A stretch of 37,746 bases of DNA from Mucilaginibacter sp. (GTDB lineage: Bacteria > Bacteroidota > Bacteroidia > Sphingobacteriales > Sphingobacteriaceae): NCBI GenBank assembly GCA_016763755.1, contig JAESTD010000298.1:1-37746 (forward strand), in the 5' to 3' direction. The notes beneath the pieces were generated by a model. It saw only the letters and a list, made by a program, of their open reading frames with translations, was not told where the DNA came from and did not search any database. This document shows, piece by piece, positions 9,002 to 17,434 of this stretch (positions are counted from its first letter, which is position 1; every line of letters begins with the position of its first letter). The position numbers and the translations under genes are program-made.

Positions 9002-9394
9002 ATGAAAAAGTATTTTCTCATCCTGGCAATTGCCTTCGTTGTTTTGGCATGCAAAAAAGATAAAACAGTGGTTAATACCAGCGTGTTTGGCAAATGGGAA
9101 TTGCGTGCTAAGTCCGGCGGCTTTACCGGCGCTACCACAAAATATGGAGCCGGTAACGGCGATATTTACCAGTTTAACAACGATAGTACCTATACGTGGA
9201 CTGAAAAAGACCGATTGTTAGGGAGCGGCAAATTCCACATCAGTATAACAGGGAAGGAAAAGAACATGCAATACGGTACTATCAAATTTGATGGTATTGA
9301 TGAAAATGAAATGTTTACGTTTAAGACAGATACAATATCCGTTGGTTCTATGATTGCTGAAGCAATGATATCAACCTACGTTAAGGTGAAATAA
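9002..9394 (+). CDS. Small lipocalin-like lipoprotein, tandem paralog 4
   Basis: MKKYFLILAIAFVVLACKKDK; GKWELR; IYQFNNDSTY; STYVKVK. Confidence 0.84.
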   Translation: MKKYFLILAIAFVVLACKKDKTVVNTSVFGKWELRAKSGGFTGATTKYGAGNGDIYQFNNDSTYTWTEKDRLLGSGKFHISITGKEKNMQYGTIKFDGIDENEMFTFKTDTISVGSMIAEAMISTYVKVK

Positions 9395-9422
9395 CTAAGG
9401 GCATAACATTTAATAACAAACC

Positions 9423-9818
9423 ATGAAAAACTATCTTATCATACTGGCTTTTGTATTAGCTTTTGCGGCTTGTAGTAAAAATTCGCCTAAACCCCAAAGC
9501 GGCAGCATTGTAGGTACCTGGGAACTAAGATTATTCACTACCGGCTGGACGATGCCTAAAAATTATAGTGCAGGTAACGGCAACAAATATATTTTTAAAG
9601 CCGATGGCAGTTACACCGAATATGCTGAGAACAAAGTAGAGAGCCAGGGTAAATATACATTAACGCCCACCAGTGATGATAACGGCACCAAATCTGGTAA
9701 GATCACTTTAACTAATCCGGATTATACAGATGTTTATACCATCAAAACCGATACATTTACTGTCGGCACTTCTTTAGCTGATGGCCCGAGCTGGCAATAC
9801 GTTAGGATAAAAAACTAA
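9423..9818 (+). CDS. Small lipocalin-like lipoprotein, tandem paralog 5
   Basis: MKNYLIILAFVLAFAACSKNSP; GTWELR; YIFKADGSY; DGPSWQYVRIKN. Confidence 0.84.
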   Translation: MKNYLIILAFVLAFAACSKNSPKPQSGSIVGTWELRLFTTGWTMPKNYSAGNGNKYIFKADGSYTEYAENKVESQGKYTLTPTSDDNGTKSGKITLTNPDYTDVYTIKTDTFTVGTSLADGPSWQYVRIKN

Positions 9819-9923
9819 GGTAAAACAAGTAAAAAATGTTTAAAGGTAATCGCTCACGGATCCAAGCGGCTACCATAAGCTGCATGCTTACCTGCTGTCA
9901 GCTAATTATGCAATTTAAAATAG

Positions 9924-10967
9924 TTAATCTATTTTTTTGAGCCGAAGCTGCCAAAACTTAATCTTGACGCGGTTATACGTATAGGTGATATAAATATTGC
10001 CCTTTTTATCTGCTATAATGGCGGGATAACTAAATTCTCCTTTTTGTTCGTTCTCAAAAGTAAATACATCTTTCCAATGTTCACCATCAGTAGATGCAGC
10101 CAATTTAAGCACCGATCTTCCGTCCCACCAGTTTTTACCGGCGTTAAGTGGGTTGTATATCAATAGCTGAACAGCGCCTACAGAAACAGCATCGCTCCCC
10201 GAGTTAGGGTTGGGCAATTCAGTAGCTGTTGCTTTATCCCAAGTGTTACCATCGTCGCCCGACCAATTCTGTACAATAACATTCTCTTTGCTGCGTGATA
10301 ATAATTGCAGCTTATTAGCGGAATAACGCAATATTGATGGCTGTATAACCTGGAAAGTATCGCAATCAATAGCAATATGTTCCCATTTATTAAGGCCGGC
10401 ATCAGAACGCTCCAGATGTATCTTCCAGGTTTTCTCGTCCAAACTTTCGGTACTTGATGGATATAGTATATTGCCATTCTTAAGCTGTAGGGGTTTATTT
10501 TTAATAGGCCCAAGAAAACCTTTTGGCAACATCTTAGCTGCTGACCATGTTCGGCCATTATCTTTTGAAGTTTTGTAAACCGCCCACCACTCGCGCGGGT
10601 TAGGGCCCATTTTATAATGAAGATACAGCATTCCGTTTGCGGCTTTAAATAACACGGGGTTCCAACAAGGGAGCTGCTTACCATCGGGTTGCATACCATC
10701 AACAACCTTACGCGGCGCCGACCAACTTTTACCATCGTTAGCCGCTATCCAGATACATACATCATTGTGCCCTTCCTGGGTACCGCCAAACCAGGCAGCT
10801 AACAATTTGCTATCTTCCAGCTTTACGATAGTTGAGGCATGGCATGCCGCAAAGGGCGCACTTTCAAATATGTATTGTTTTTTTACAACTACCACCTGCT
10901 GGGCAAAGGCAGCGTTAAAACCCAAAAAAGCAATCGAAATTAACAAGAAAGTAAGGCTGTTTTTCAT
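9924..10967 (-). CDS. Sialidase-superfamily (BNR repeat) secreted protein
   Basis: Signal peptide MKNSLTFLLISIAFLGFNAAFAQ; LLAAWFGGTQEGHNDVCIWIAANDGKSWS, SKDNGRTWSAAKML, WSGDDGNTWDKA Asp-box-like motifs. Confidence 0.82.
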   Translation of the reverse strand: MKNSLTFLLISIAFLGFNAAFAQQVVVVKKQYIFESAPFAACHASTIVKLEDSKLLAAWFGGTQEGHNDVCIWIAANDGKSWSAPRKVVDGMQPDGKQLPCWNPVLFKAANGMLYLHYKMGPNPREWWAVYKTSKDNGRTWSAAKMLPKGFLGPIKNKPLQLKNGNILYPSSTESLDEKTWKIHLERSDAGLNKWEHIAIDCDTFQVIQPSILRYSANKLQLLSRSKENVIVQNWSGDDGNTWDKATATELPNPNSGSDAVSVGAVQLLIYNPLNAGKNWWDGRSVLKLAASTDGEHWKDVFTFENEQKGEFSYPAIIADKKGNIYITYTYNRVKIKFWQLRLKKID

Positions 10968-11845
10968 TTAGGCAGAAGATATTTATTATCACCCAAAGTA
11001 ACAGTATTAAATATGGCAACAGCTTCAACAGCTTCTTTAACATCATGCACCCGCAGAATATTAGCGCCTTTCATTAACGCGATGGTATTTAAAGCGGTAG
11101 TGCCGTTAAGTGCTTCTTCGGCTGTGACACCTAATAAATCATAGATCATTTTTTTCCGGGAGATGCCTGCAAAGAGTGGTAGTTTCAATCTCTCAAACTC
11201 CTGCATGCGGTTCATCAGCGCATAACTATGCTCTGCTTTTTTAGCAAACCCGAAGCCGGGGTCTATAATAATATCATGTACACCCAACTGCCTCAGCGCA
11301 TAGATTTTTTTAGTAAAGTAATCATACACTTCGCCAAATGCATCATCGTATTCAGCTAATTGCTGCATGGTTTGGGGGTTGCCCTTCATATGCATTAATA
11401 TGTAAGGCACCTGCAGGCGGGCAACGGTAGCAAACATTTTGTTATCCAGTTCGCCGCCGGCAATATCATTGATGATATGTGCACCTGCCTTGATAGCAGC
11501 CTCGGCCACATCAGCGCGAAAGGTGTCAACAGAAATAATCGCTTCAGGATAATTTTTGGTAATAGCCTCAACACCGGGCAACAGGCGATCTATCTCTTCC
11601 TGCACAGAAATATCCGTGGCACCCGGGCGCGATGAGTAGGCCCCTACATCCAGGAAATCTGCACCGTCATTCAACATCTTCTCTGCCTGTATTAACAGGC
11701 TATCCTCATCGGTTTTACGACTGCCGGCAAAGAACGAATCTGGAGTAATATTGATAATGCCCATTACTTTGGGTGATGCCAGATCTATCAATTTACCGCC
11801 CGCATTTATGGTCGTCTTTTTCTGAAAAAATGTATCTTTAGCCAC
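10964..11845 (-). CDS. folP: Dihydropteroate synthase
   Basis: VMGIINITPDSFFAGS, DGADFLDVGAYSSRPGA, HIINDIAGG, ILMHMKGNP, DIIIDPGFGFAK, GISRKKMI. Confidence 0.96.
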   Translation of the reverse strand: MAKDTFFQKKTTINAGGKLIDLASPKVMGIINITPDSFFAGSRKTDEDSLLIQAEKMLNDGADFLDVGAYSSRPGATDISVQEEIDRLLPGVEAITKNYPEAIISVDTFRADVAEAAIKAGAHIINDIAGGELDNKMFATVARLQVPYILMHMKGNPQTMQQLAEYDDAFGEVYDYFTKKIYALRQLGVHDIIIDPGFGFAKKAEHSYALMNRMQEFERLKLPLFAGISRKKMIYDLLGVTAEEALNGTTALNTIALMKGANILRVHDVKEAVEAVAIFNTVTLGDNKYLLPK

Positions 11846-12016
11846 GTTGTTTTGTTAAAATGTTGAAAGATTTTAAAGTTGTAAAGTTAAATCAACTTTA
11901 GGCATTCTCCGATACATTTATGCGACACCTTTCTCGAAGGAGCAATAGGGTAATCACTCGCCCTGCAACCGCAGCTAAAACATTACAACTTTGCAACTTT
12001 TAAACATTACAACCTT

Positions 12017-12556
12017 TTGAGCAACACAGCAGAAGAATTTGACACAGTTATAAACGTTTGTCGTACCCTGTTTATCAAAAAAACACGCGACTACGGTACC
12101 GCATGGCGTATTTTACGGCTATCATCCATTACGGACCAGATCTTTATTAAGGCACAACGCATCCGCACGCTCGAGGAAAAACAGATCTCAAAAGTGGGTG
12201 ATGATATTACCGGCGAATACATCGGTATTGTAAATTATTGCGTTATTGCCATGATGCAGCTGGATTGTACCGAAGATACCCCGCTGGAACTAAATCCCGA
12301 CGAGGTTGAAATGATCTTTGACAGCAAGGTGCAGGAAACCCGCGATCTGATGTTTGCCAAAAACCACGACTACGGCGAGGCCTGGCGCGAAATGCGAATC
12401 AGTTCATTAACGGATCTTATTTTGATGAAATTACTTCGTGTAAAACAGATAGAGGATAATAAAGGCCAAACCCTGGCGTCAGAAGGTGTTAAAGCCAATT
12501 ACCAGGATATGCTTAACTATTCGGTATTTGCGCTGATAAAACTGGGAGTAAAATGA
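12017..12556 (+). CDS. DUF1599 domain-containing protein
   Basis: Two internal repeats: KTRDYGTAWRILRLSSITDQIFIKAQRIRTLEE and KNHDYGEAWREMRISSLTDLILMKLLRVKQIED. Start is TTG at 12017. Confidence 0.85.
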   Translation: MSNTAEEFDTVINVCRTLFIKKTRDYGTAWRILRLSSITDQIFIKAQRIRTLEEKQISKVGDDITGEYIGIVNYCVIAMMQLDCTEDTPLELNPDEVEMIFDSKVQETRDLMFAKNHDYGEAWREMRISSLTDLILMKLLRVKQIEDNKGQTLASEGVKANYQDMLNYSVFALIKLGVK

Positions 12557-13704
12557 AACACGGATTGATTTGGTTTTGCCGTATTGCCGTGGGGTTGCTT
12601 TTTATATTCTCCGGATTGATAAAAGCTAATGACCCGCTGGGGTTTTCATATAAACTGGAAGAATACTTTGAGGTGTTCCACCTCACTTTTCTGGATAGCC
12701 TTGCATTAAGCATGGCCATTGTGCTATGTGCATTAGAGATGATCTTGGGCTTTGCACTGCTCACCGGTGCACGTGCTGTTAAAGTAGTTTGGGGCTTACT
12801 ACTGCTGATCATATTCTTTGGCTTCCTTACTTTCTACTCGGCCTTTTTCAAAGTGGTACAAACCTGCGGATGTTTTGGCGATGCTATCCCGCTTACACCA
12901 TGGCAATCGTTTAGCAAGGATATGGTGCTGCTGGCGCTGGTGTTAGTATTATTTGTCAACCGTAAAACCATAAAGCCGTTATTTGGTGCTAAAGCAGGGG
13001 ATAAAGTCATTTTTTTGGCCACTATCGTTTCGTTAGGGTTTGGTCTGTACACCTATAACTTTTTACCGGTAGTAGATTTCCTTCCGTACAAAATTGGCGC
13101 TAACATCCTTGAGGAGATGAAAACCCCGCCTGGTGCCAAGCCTGATGAATATGAGATCACTTACATACTGGTAAACAAGAAAACCAAAGCAACCAAAAAG
13201 ATAACTGATAAGGAATATTTGAAAAGTGGTATTTGGAAAGATACCAATTGGGAAGTGCAGGGTAATCCGGAAAGCCGGTTGGTTAAAAAAGGCTTTGAGC
13301 CAAAGATCCGCGATTTGAATATCCAGGATGCACAGGGCAATAATTATAATCAGGAATTGCTGAGCAGTCCGTTTTACAGCTTGATCATAGTGGCTTACGA
13401 TCTCTCAAAAACCAATGACGGCGCCATAGCTAACGCCAATGCTTTAGCTGCAAACCTGATCCAGAATTATAATACCCGCGTTATTTTTCTTACTTCAAAT
13501 GCACCTGCTCAGGCTCAGCAATTTGCAAAAGATCATAAATTGGTAAGCGAATTATTTTATGCCGATGGTGTTCCGTTGAAGAGTATGGTAAGGGCCAACC
13601 CCGGTATCATATTGCTAAAAAATGGCACCGTAATTAATAAATGGCATTTTCATAATATGCCGAAATATGATGACTTGGTTAAAGAGTATCTAAGTAAACA
13701 ATGA
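12553..13704 (+). CDS. BT_3928-type DoxX/MauE-like membrane protein
   Basis: RIAVGLLFIFSGLIKANDPLGFSYKLEEYFEVF (DoxX-like N-terminus), CGCFGDAIPLTPWQSFSKD; ATGA overlap with the DUF1599 gene. Confidence 0.85.
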   Translation: MKHGLIWFCRIAVGLLFIFSGLIKANDPLGFSYKLEEYFEVFHLTFLDSLALSMAIVLCALEMILGFALLTGARAVKVVWGLLLLIIFFGFLTFYSAFFKVVQTCGCFGDAIPLTPWQSFSKDMVLLALVLVLFVNRKTIKPLFGAKAGDKVIFLATIVSLGFGLYTYNFLPVVDFLPYKIGANILEEMKTPPGAKPDEYEITYILVNKKTKATKKITDKEYLKSGIWKDTNWEVQGNPESRLVKKGFEPKIRDLNIQDAQGNNYNQELLSSPFYSLIIVAYDLSKTNDGAIANANALAANLIQNYNTRVIFLTSNAPAQAQQFAKDHKLVSELFYADGVPLKSMVRANPGIILLKNGTVINKWHFHNMPKYDDLVKEYLSKQ

Positions 13705-14213
13705 GTTTAATATTTTTAGTAGGATTTATGGGTTGTGGTAAAACCACAATGGGCCGCAAACTCTCGGCGGCAATGGAGTACGAGTTTATAGATCTTGATC
13801 ATAAGTTTGAGGAACAGGCCGGCATGCGCATTGCCGAATACTTTGTTGAGCATGGTGAAGATGCCTTCCGCCGGATGGAATCAAAGATCCTGAAAGAGAC
13901 GGAATATCCTGAGAATGCGGTGATATCAACCGGTGGTGGCCTACCATGTTTTTTTGATAATATGGACTGGATGAATACCAACGGCCAAACCGTTTATATG
14001 AAACTGACGCCAAAAATGCTGGCGTCGCGCCTGGAGAATGCTAAAACCCCACGCCCGGTGCTTCAAGGTAAAAAAGGACAGGAATTAGTTGAATTTATTG
14101 AAACAAAGCTCGCCGAACGCGAACCACATTATAGCAAAGCTGCTTTTATAGCAGAAAGCTTTGCAGACTTAACGCCTGAAAATATTATGTACCTGCTGGC
14201 GACGAAAAAGTAA
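13701..14213 (+). CDS. aroK: Shikimate kinase
   Basis: IFLVGFMGCGKTTMGRKLS, FIDLDHKFEEQAGMRIAEYFVEHGEDAFRRMES, VISTGGGLPC. Confidence 0.95.
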   Translation: MSLIFLVGFMGCGKTTMGRKLSAAMEYEFIDLDHKFEEQAGMRIAEYFVEHGEDAFRRMESKILKETEYPENAVISTGGGLPCFFDNMDWMNTNGQTVYMKLTPKMLASRLENAKTPRPVLQGKKGQELVEFIETKLAEREPHYSKAAFIAESFADLTPENIMYLLATKK

Positions 14214-14217
14214 AGTA

Positions 14218-14727
14218 TTACCTCAGATAAACCGCATCTTCCTCACCCTCAACGCCAAGCACAACATCAATATGTTGCTTAATAACGGTTGAAAGTGCAA
14301 CGCCGGCGTAATCGGTAGTTACCGGGAAGTTTTTGTGGTTACGGTCTATCAGTACTACCGTACGTAACTTTTTCAAAGGCACATCAAGGAACACGCCGAA
14401 GCCATAAGCCAGGGTTTTACCACTATTTAACACATCATCCACCAGGATAATAACCTTATTGGCGCAGTCCTCAACGTTAAAATTAGTGTTAGCGTGCAAC
14501 TGACTGCTTTGCTTATCCAACTCGATACTAAGCAAGGTTATTTTAAACGGGGCGATCTTGTCAAGCACAACTTTCAGACGATCTGCCACCTTGTTACCAC
14601 GCGGAAGGATGCCTGCAATAATCACTTCTTTTTCATCAAAATTATCCTCAAGCACTTGGTAAGCAATACGGTCAATTTTCTGCTGTATCTGCTGGCTGTT
14701 TAAAACAAGGATCTTTGTATCTGACAT
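14218..14727 (-). CDS. Phosphoribosyltransferase family protein (PyrR-like)
   Basis: EVIIAGILPRGNKVADRL; PRPP loop VIILVDDVLNSGKTLAYG; likely start MSDTKILVL at 14727. Confidence 0.88.
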   Translation of the reverse strand: MSDTKILVLNSQQIQQKIDRIAYQVLEDNFDEKEVIIAGILPRGNKVADRLKVVLDKIAPFKITLLSIELDKQSSQLHANTNFNVEDCANKVIILVDDVLNSGKTLAYGFGVFLDVPLKKLRTVVLIDRNHKNFPVTTDYAGVALSTVIKQHIDVVLGVEGEEDAVYLR

Positions 14728-14826
14728 GGATATGCTGTTTTGATGTTGCAATGTTTTAAAGTTTCATAGTTATTGCGCTTAAAGGTAAGAATTAACAACA
14801 TTTCAACCTTACAACATTTTAACTTT

Positions 14827-15231
14827 CTAACTCTTTAAATACGGATAATAAACAAAGTTTGCCCCCTCCGGCACTATCACAAACAAGCACATAAACTCGT
14901 TTGGATTTTTATAACTGCTCAGGAAACGCTCTTTTAATTCAGCTTTGATAATACCGCGATCAATAAATTCCTCGATGGTTGAGGCGTGGATGCTCCACTC
15001 GGTATTCAGTTCGTTGCGGTCAAGGATCACTTCGCCCAACTTAACTTCATGCTGGTGGGCAACAAATATTGGCGTAGCTGATAGCCCTTCAAGCATAATA
15101 TCTATGGCAACTTCTTTTATCGAATCGTTAAAGAATTTAATATCGCGCTCCAGGCTTACCAGCGGACTTTGCTTTTGCTCTTTCTTCTCGCTGCTTCCTC
15201 TGTCCTGGTTAAAAAGTTCTTCGGTATTCAT
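14827..15231 (-). CDS. Conserved hypothetical protein
   Basis: 134 aa intact ORF with balanced composition, in a compact minus-strand gene run. Confidence 0.65.
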   Translation of the reverse strand: MNTEELFNQDRGSSEKKEQKQSPLVSLERDIKFFNDSIKEVAIDIMLEGLSATPIFVAHQHEVKLGEVILDRNELNTEWSIHASTIEEFIDRGIIKAELKERFLSSYKNPNEFMCLFVIVPEGANFVYYPYLKS

Positions 15232-15234
15232 ATC

Positions 15235-16260
15235 TCAGTCCTCAGTTTTTGGTGGTTGAGGTTTTGTGGTCTTTGGGTTAAAACGTGGTTTAAAGCCAAG
15301 TTTGGGTGTAGCTTCGGCAGCAGGCTCAGTTTCCTGCTCCTTTACTTTGATGTCCTCTGCTTTTTGCTCCGCAGGCACAACACTTTCCGCAGTTGTGTCT
15401 TCTAAGGGCTTATCCTCAGCAGCAGGGTGTTCTTTCTTTGGTGCCATCTTCGCTGCATTAAACCTTGGCTTAAAACCAGCAGGTTTTGATGCAGCAGGTG
15501 CTTCGGCTGGTGCGACGACTTCTGTCGGAGTTTCCTCTACAGCCTTTTCTTCAACAACAGGATCATCCTTCTTAGGCGCCATTTTAGCCGCGTTAAATCT
15601 CGGTTTAAAACCGGCAGGTTTTGGTGCAGATGCTTGAGTTGATGTTGGCGCTTCCGCAGGCTTTTCGTCTAACGGCTTACTTTCAGCAGCTGGCTCATCT
15701 GTTTTAGGCGTCGCCATCTTAGCAGCATTAAACCTTGGTTTGAAGCCCGCAGGTTTTGGCGCAGACGTTTCTACCGGTGCTTCAGTTGCAGGTTTATCTT
15801 CTGCAACAGGCTCATCCGTTTTCGGGGCCATTGCTTTGGCATTAAACCTTGGTTTAAACCCGGCAGGTTTCGGCGCGGCCGATGTTTCTGTATCTGTTGA
15901 TGCGGTGGTCTCTTTAGATTCTTCTGCTTTAACAACCGGTTCAGGTGCAGGCTTAGCGGCTGTTGCACCGGCTTTAAAACGTGGTTTAAAACCTACATTT
16001 GCAGTTGCCGATTCGGTTAGCGATTCTACAATGGTTTGCTCGGCAAGGCGGTTCTCTATGATCACCTTTTCCTCTTTTATTTCGGCAGCAAGGCGATACT
16101 GCAGGCGCAGCTTATTAAACCAGTATTTCTTTGTATGGTCGAAACTCTTTTCTCCCATAGCTTCGTAGTGCTCTTTAAATTCAGAGAACAAACCCGGCTG
16201 CCCCGATTGCAGGGCCATCAGATCTATCTTCTTCTTTTTAAAAAACTCTTCGAAAGTCAT
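15235..16260 (-). CDS. Hypothetical protein with an N-terminal helical domain and a disordered tail carrying six GFKPRF(N/K) motifs
   Basis: Likely start MTFEEFFKKKKIDL at 16260; repeats VGFKPRFKAG, AGFKPRFNAKAMAPK, AGFKPRFNAAKMATPK, AGFKPRFNAAKMAPKK (x2), LGFKPRFNPKTTK with acidic Ala/Pro/Glu-rich linkers. Confidence 0.8.
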   Translation of the reverse strand: MTFEEFFKKKKIDLMALQSGQPGLFSEFKEHYEAMGEKSFDHTKKYWFNKLRLQYRLAAEIKEEKVIIENRLAEQTIVESLTESATANVGFKPRFKAGATAAKPAPEPVVKAEESKETTASTDTETSAAPKPAGFKPRFNAKAMAPKTDEPVAEDKPATEAPVETSAPKPAGFKPRFNAAKMATPKTDEPAAESKPLDEKPAEAPTSTQASAPKPAGFKPRFNAAKMAPKKDDPVVEEKAVEETPTEVVAPAEAPAASKPAGFKPRFNAAKMAPKKEHPAAEDKPLEDTTAESVVPAEQKAEDIKVKEQETEPAAEATPKLGFKPRFNPKTTKPQPPKTED

Positions 16261-16341
16261 CTGTGTGATTTGAAAATTTGTTGATTGAAAATTTGAAGAT
16301 TGACAGGAATTTTCAAATTGCCAAATCTTTAAATCAATCAA

Positions 16342-16557
16342 TTAAAACTGAACATCAGTATCCAGTTGGTTAAATCGGATGCCTTTATCGGTTTGGCTCC
16401 AGTCCGCACGCTCCTCGTCGGTTGCGTTCAGCAGTTTCGGAAACCATTCCAGCGGAAATGCTTGTTGCTTACCGTCTTCTTTCTCTACAAAAAGTAAACC
16501 ATTGGCAAAGGTTACTTTAACCTTTTTCTCCTGTTTGCGTGTTGATAGTAAAGGCAT
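16342..16557 (-). CDS. DUF2442-like small protein
   Basis: 71 aa: VKVTFANGLLFVEKEDGKQQAFPLEWFPKLLNATDEERADWSQTDKGIRFNQLDTDV resembles DUF2442. Confidence 0.65.
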   Translation of the reverse strand: MPLLSTRKQEKKVKVTFANGLLFVEKEDGKQQAFPLEWFPKLLNATDEERADWSQTDKGIRFNQLDTDVQF

Positions 16558-16580
16558 GATGTTAGATTTGAAAATTACTT

Positions 16581-16642
16581 AATTTGAAAATTTGAAGGTG
16601 TAAGGAATTTTCAAATTATCACATCTTCAAATTTTCAAATTA
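16581..16642. repeat. AT-rich intergenic inverted repeat
   Basis: AATTTGAAAATTTGAAGGTGT (16581-16601) pairs with ACATCTTCAAATTTTCAAATT (from 16621); related sequence at about 16266-16335. Confidence 0.65.
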
Positions 16643-16647
16643 GAGAA

Positions 16648-17373
16648 TTACTCCGCCATATTATGATAAACCGCCTGTACATCATCGTCTTCCTCTAAGC
16701 GGTCAACAATTTTCAGTACATCTACGGCTTGTTCTTCGGTAACTGCGGTGGTTGACAGCGGGATACGCTCCAGCTTGGCTGATTTTACTTCGATGCCCAT
16801 CTCCTCTAAAGTTTTCTGCATTTTACCGAAATCTTCAAAAGCGGTATGGATAACGGCTACATCGTTTCCTTCTTCATCGGCCTCCACAAAAAGGTCTTCC
16901 AAACCGGCGTCTATCAATTCAAACTCCAGTTCTTCCAGATCGCGCTCTCCGGGATCAAATCTGAAAACAGATTTGCGTGCGAAAACGAAATCAAGTGAGC
17001 CGGTTTTACCGAGCGTACCGCCATATTTTGTAAAATAACTGCGCACGTTAGCAACCGTACGGTTTGTATTATCAGTAGCGGTCTCTACCAATATAGCTAC
17101 GCCATGCTGTGCGTAACCCTCGTAAACCAACTCATCGTAATCTTTCTCATCACGGCTTGAGGCACGTTTGATAGCGGCCTCAACTCTGTCTTTAGGCATG
17201 TTAACCGCCTTGGCATTCTGCACAGCAGTACGTAGGCGCGAGTTGGTGTTGGGGTCGCCGCCACCAGCTTTAACAGCCATTACTATCTCCTTACCCAAAC
17301 GGGTAAACTGCACCGCCATTTTGGCCCAGCGCTTAAATTTTCTCTCTTTCCGGAATTCGAATGCTCTTCCCAT
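16648..17373 (-). CDS. yebC: YebC/PmpR family regulator (TACO1 family)
   Basis: MGRAFEFRKERKFKRWAKMAVQFTRLGKEIVMAVKAGGGDPNTNSRLRTAVQNAKAVNMPKDRVEAAIKRA; YEGYAQHGVAILVETATDNTNRTVANVR. Confidence 0.95.
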   Translation of the reverse strand: MGRAFEFRKERKFKRWAKMAVQFTRLGKEIVMAVKAGGGDPNTNSRLRTAVQNAKAVNMPKDRVEAAIKRASSRDEKDYDELVYEGYAQHGVAILVETATDNTNRTVANVRSYFTKYGGTLGKTGSLDFVFARKSVFRFDPGERDLEELEFELIDAGLEDLFVEADEEGNDVAVIHTAFEDFGKMQKTLEEMGIEVKSAKLERIPLSTTAVTEEQAVDVLKIVDRLEEDDDVQAVYHNMAE

Positions 17374-17434
17374 TTCTAATATTGTCGATAGTCTTTGATC
17401 AATAGACCATAGACACCGCGAATATAAACCTTTT

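Noticed and set aside
7687-9818. CKKDK after the lipobox as a surface-export signal (LES) for the lipoproteins
   Set aside because: The charged residues do not clearly match the described K-(D/E)2-type consensus, so surface localisation cannot be claimed from sequence.
15266-16168. Antisense plus-strand ORFs (15266-15637, 15740-16168) with repeated LGLKPAGF motifs
   Set aside because: They are the reverse-strand reading of the GFKPRFN repeat gene; the repetition comes from the sense repeats, and the minus-strand gene has the better start, context and composition.
16342-16557. DUF2442-like gene as part of a toxin-antitoxin pair
   Set aside because: No adjacent DUF4160 or other toxin-like gene was found; neighbours are the GFKPRFN protein and yebC.
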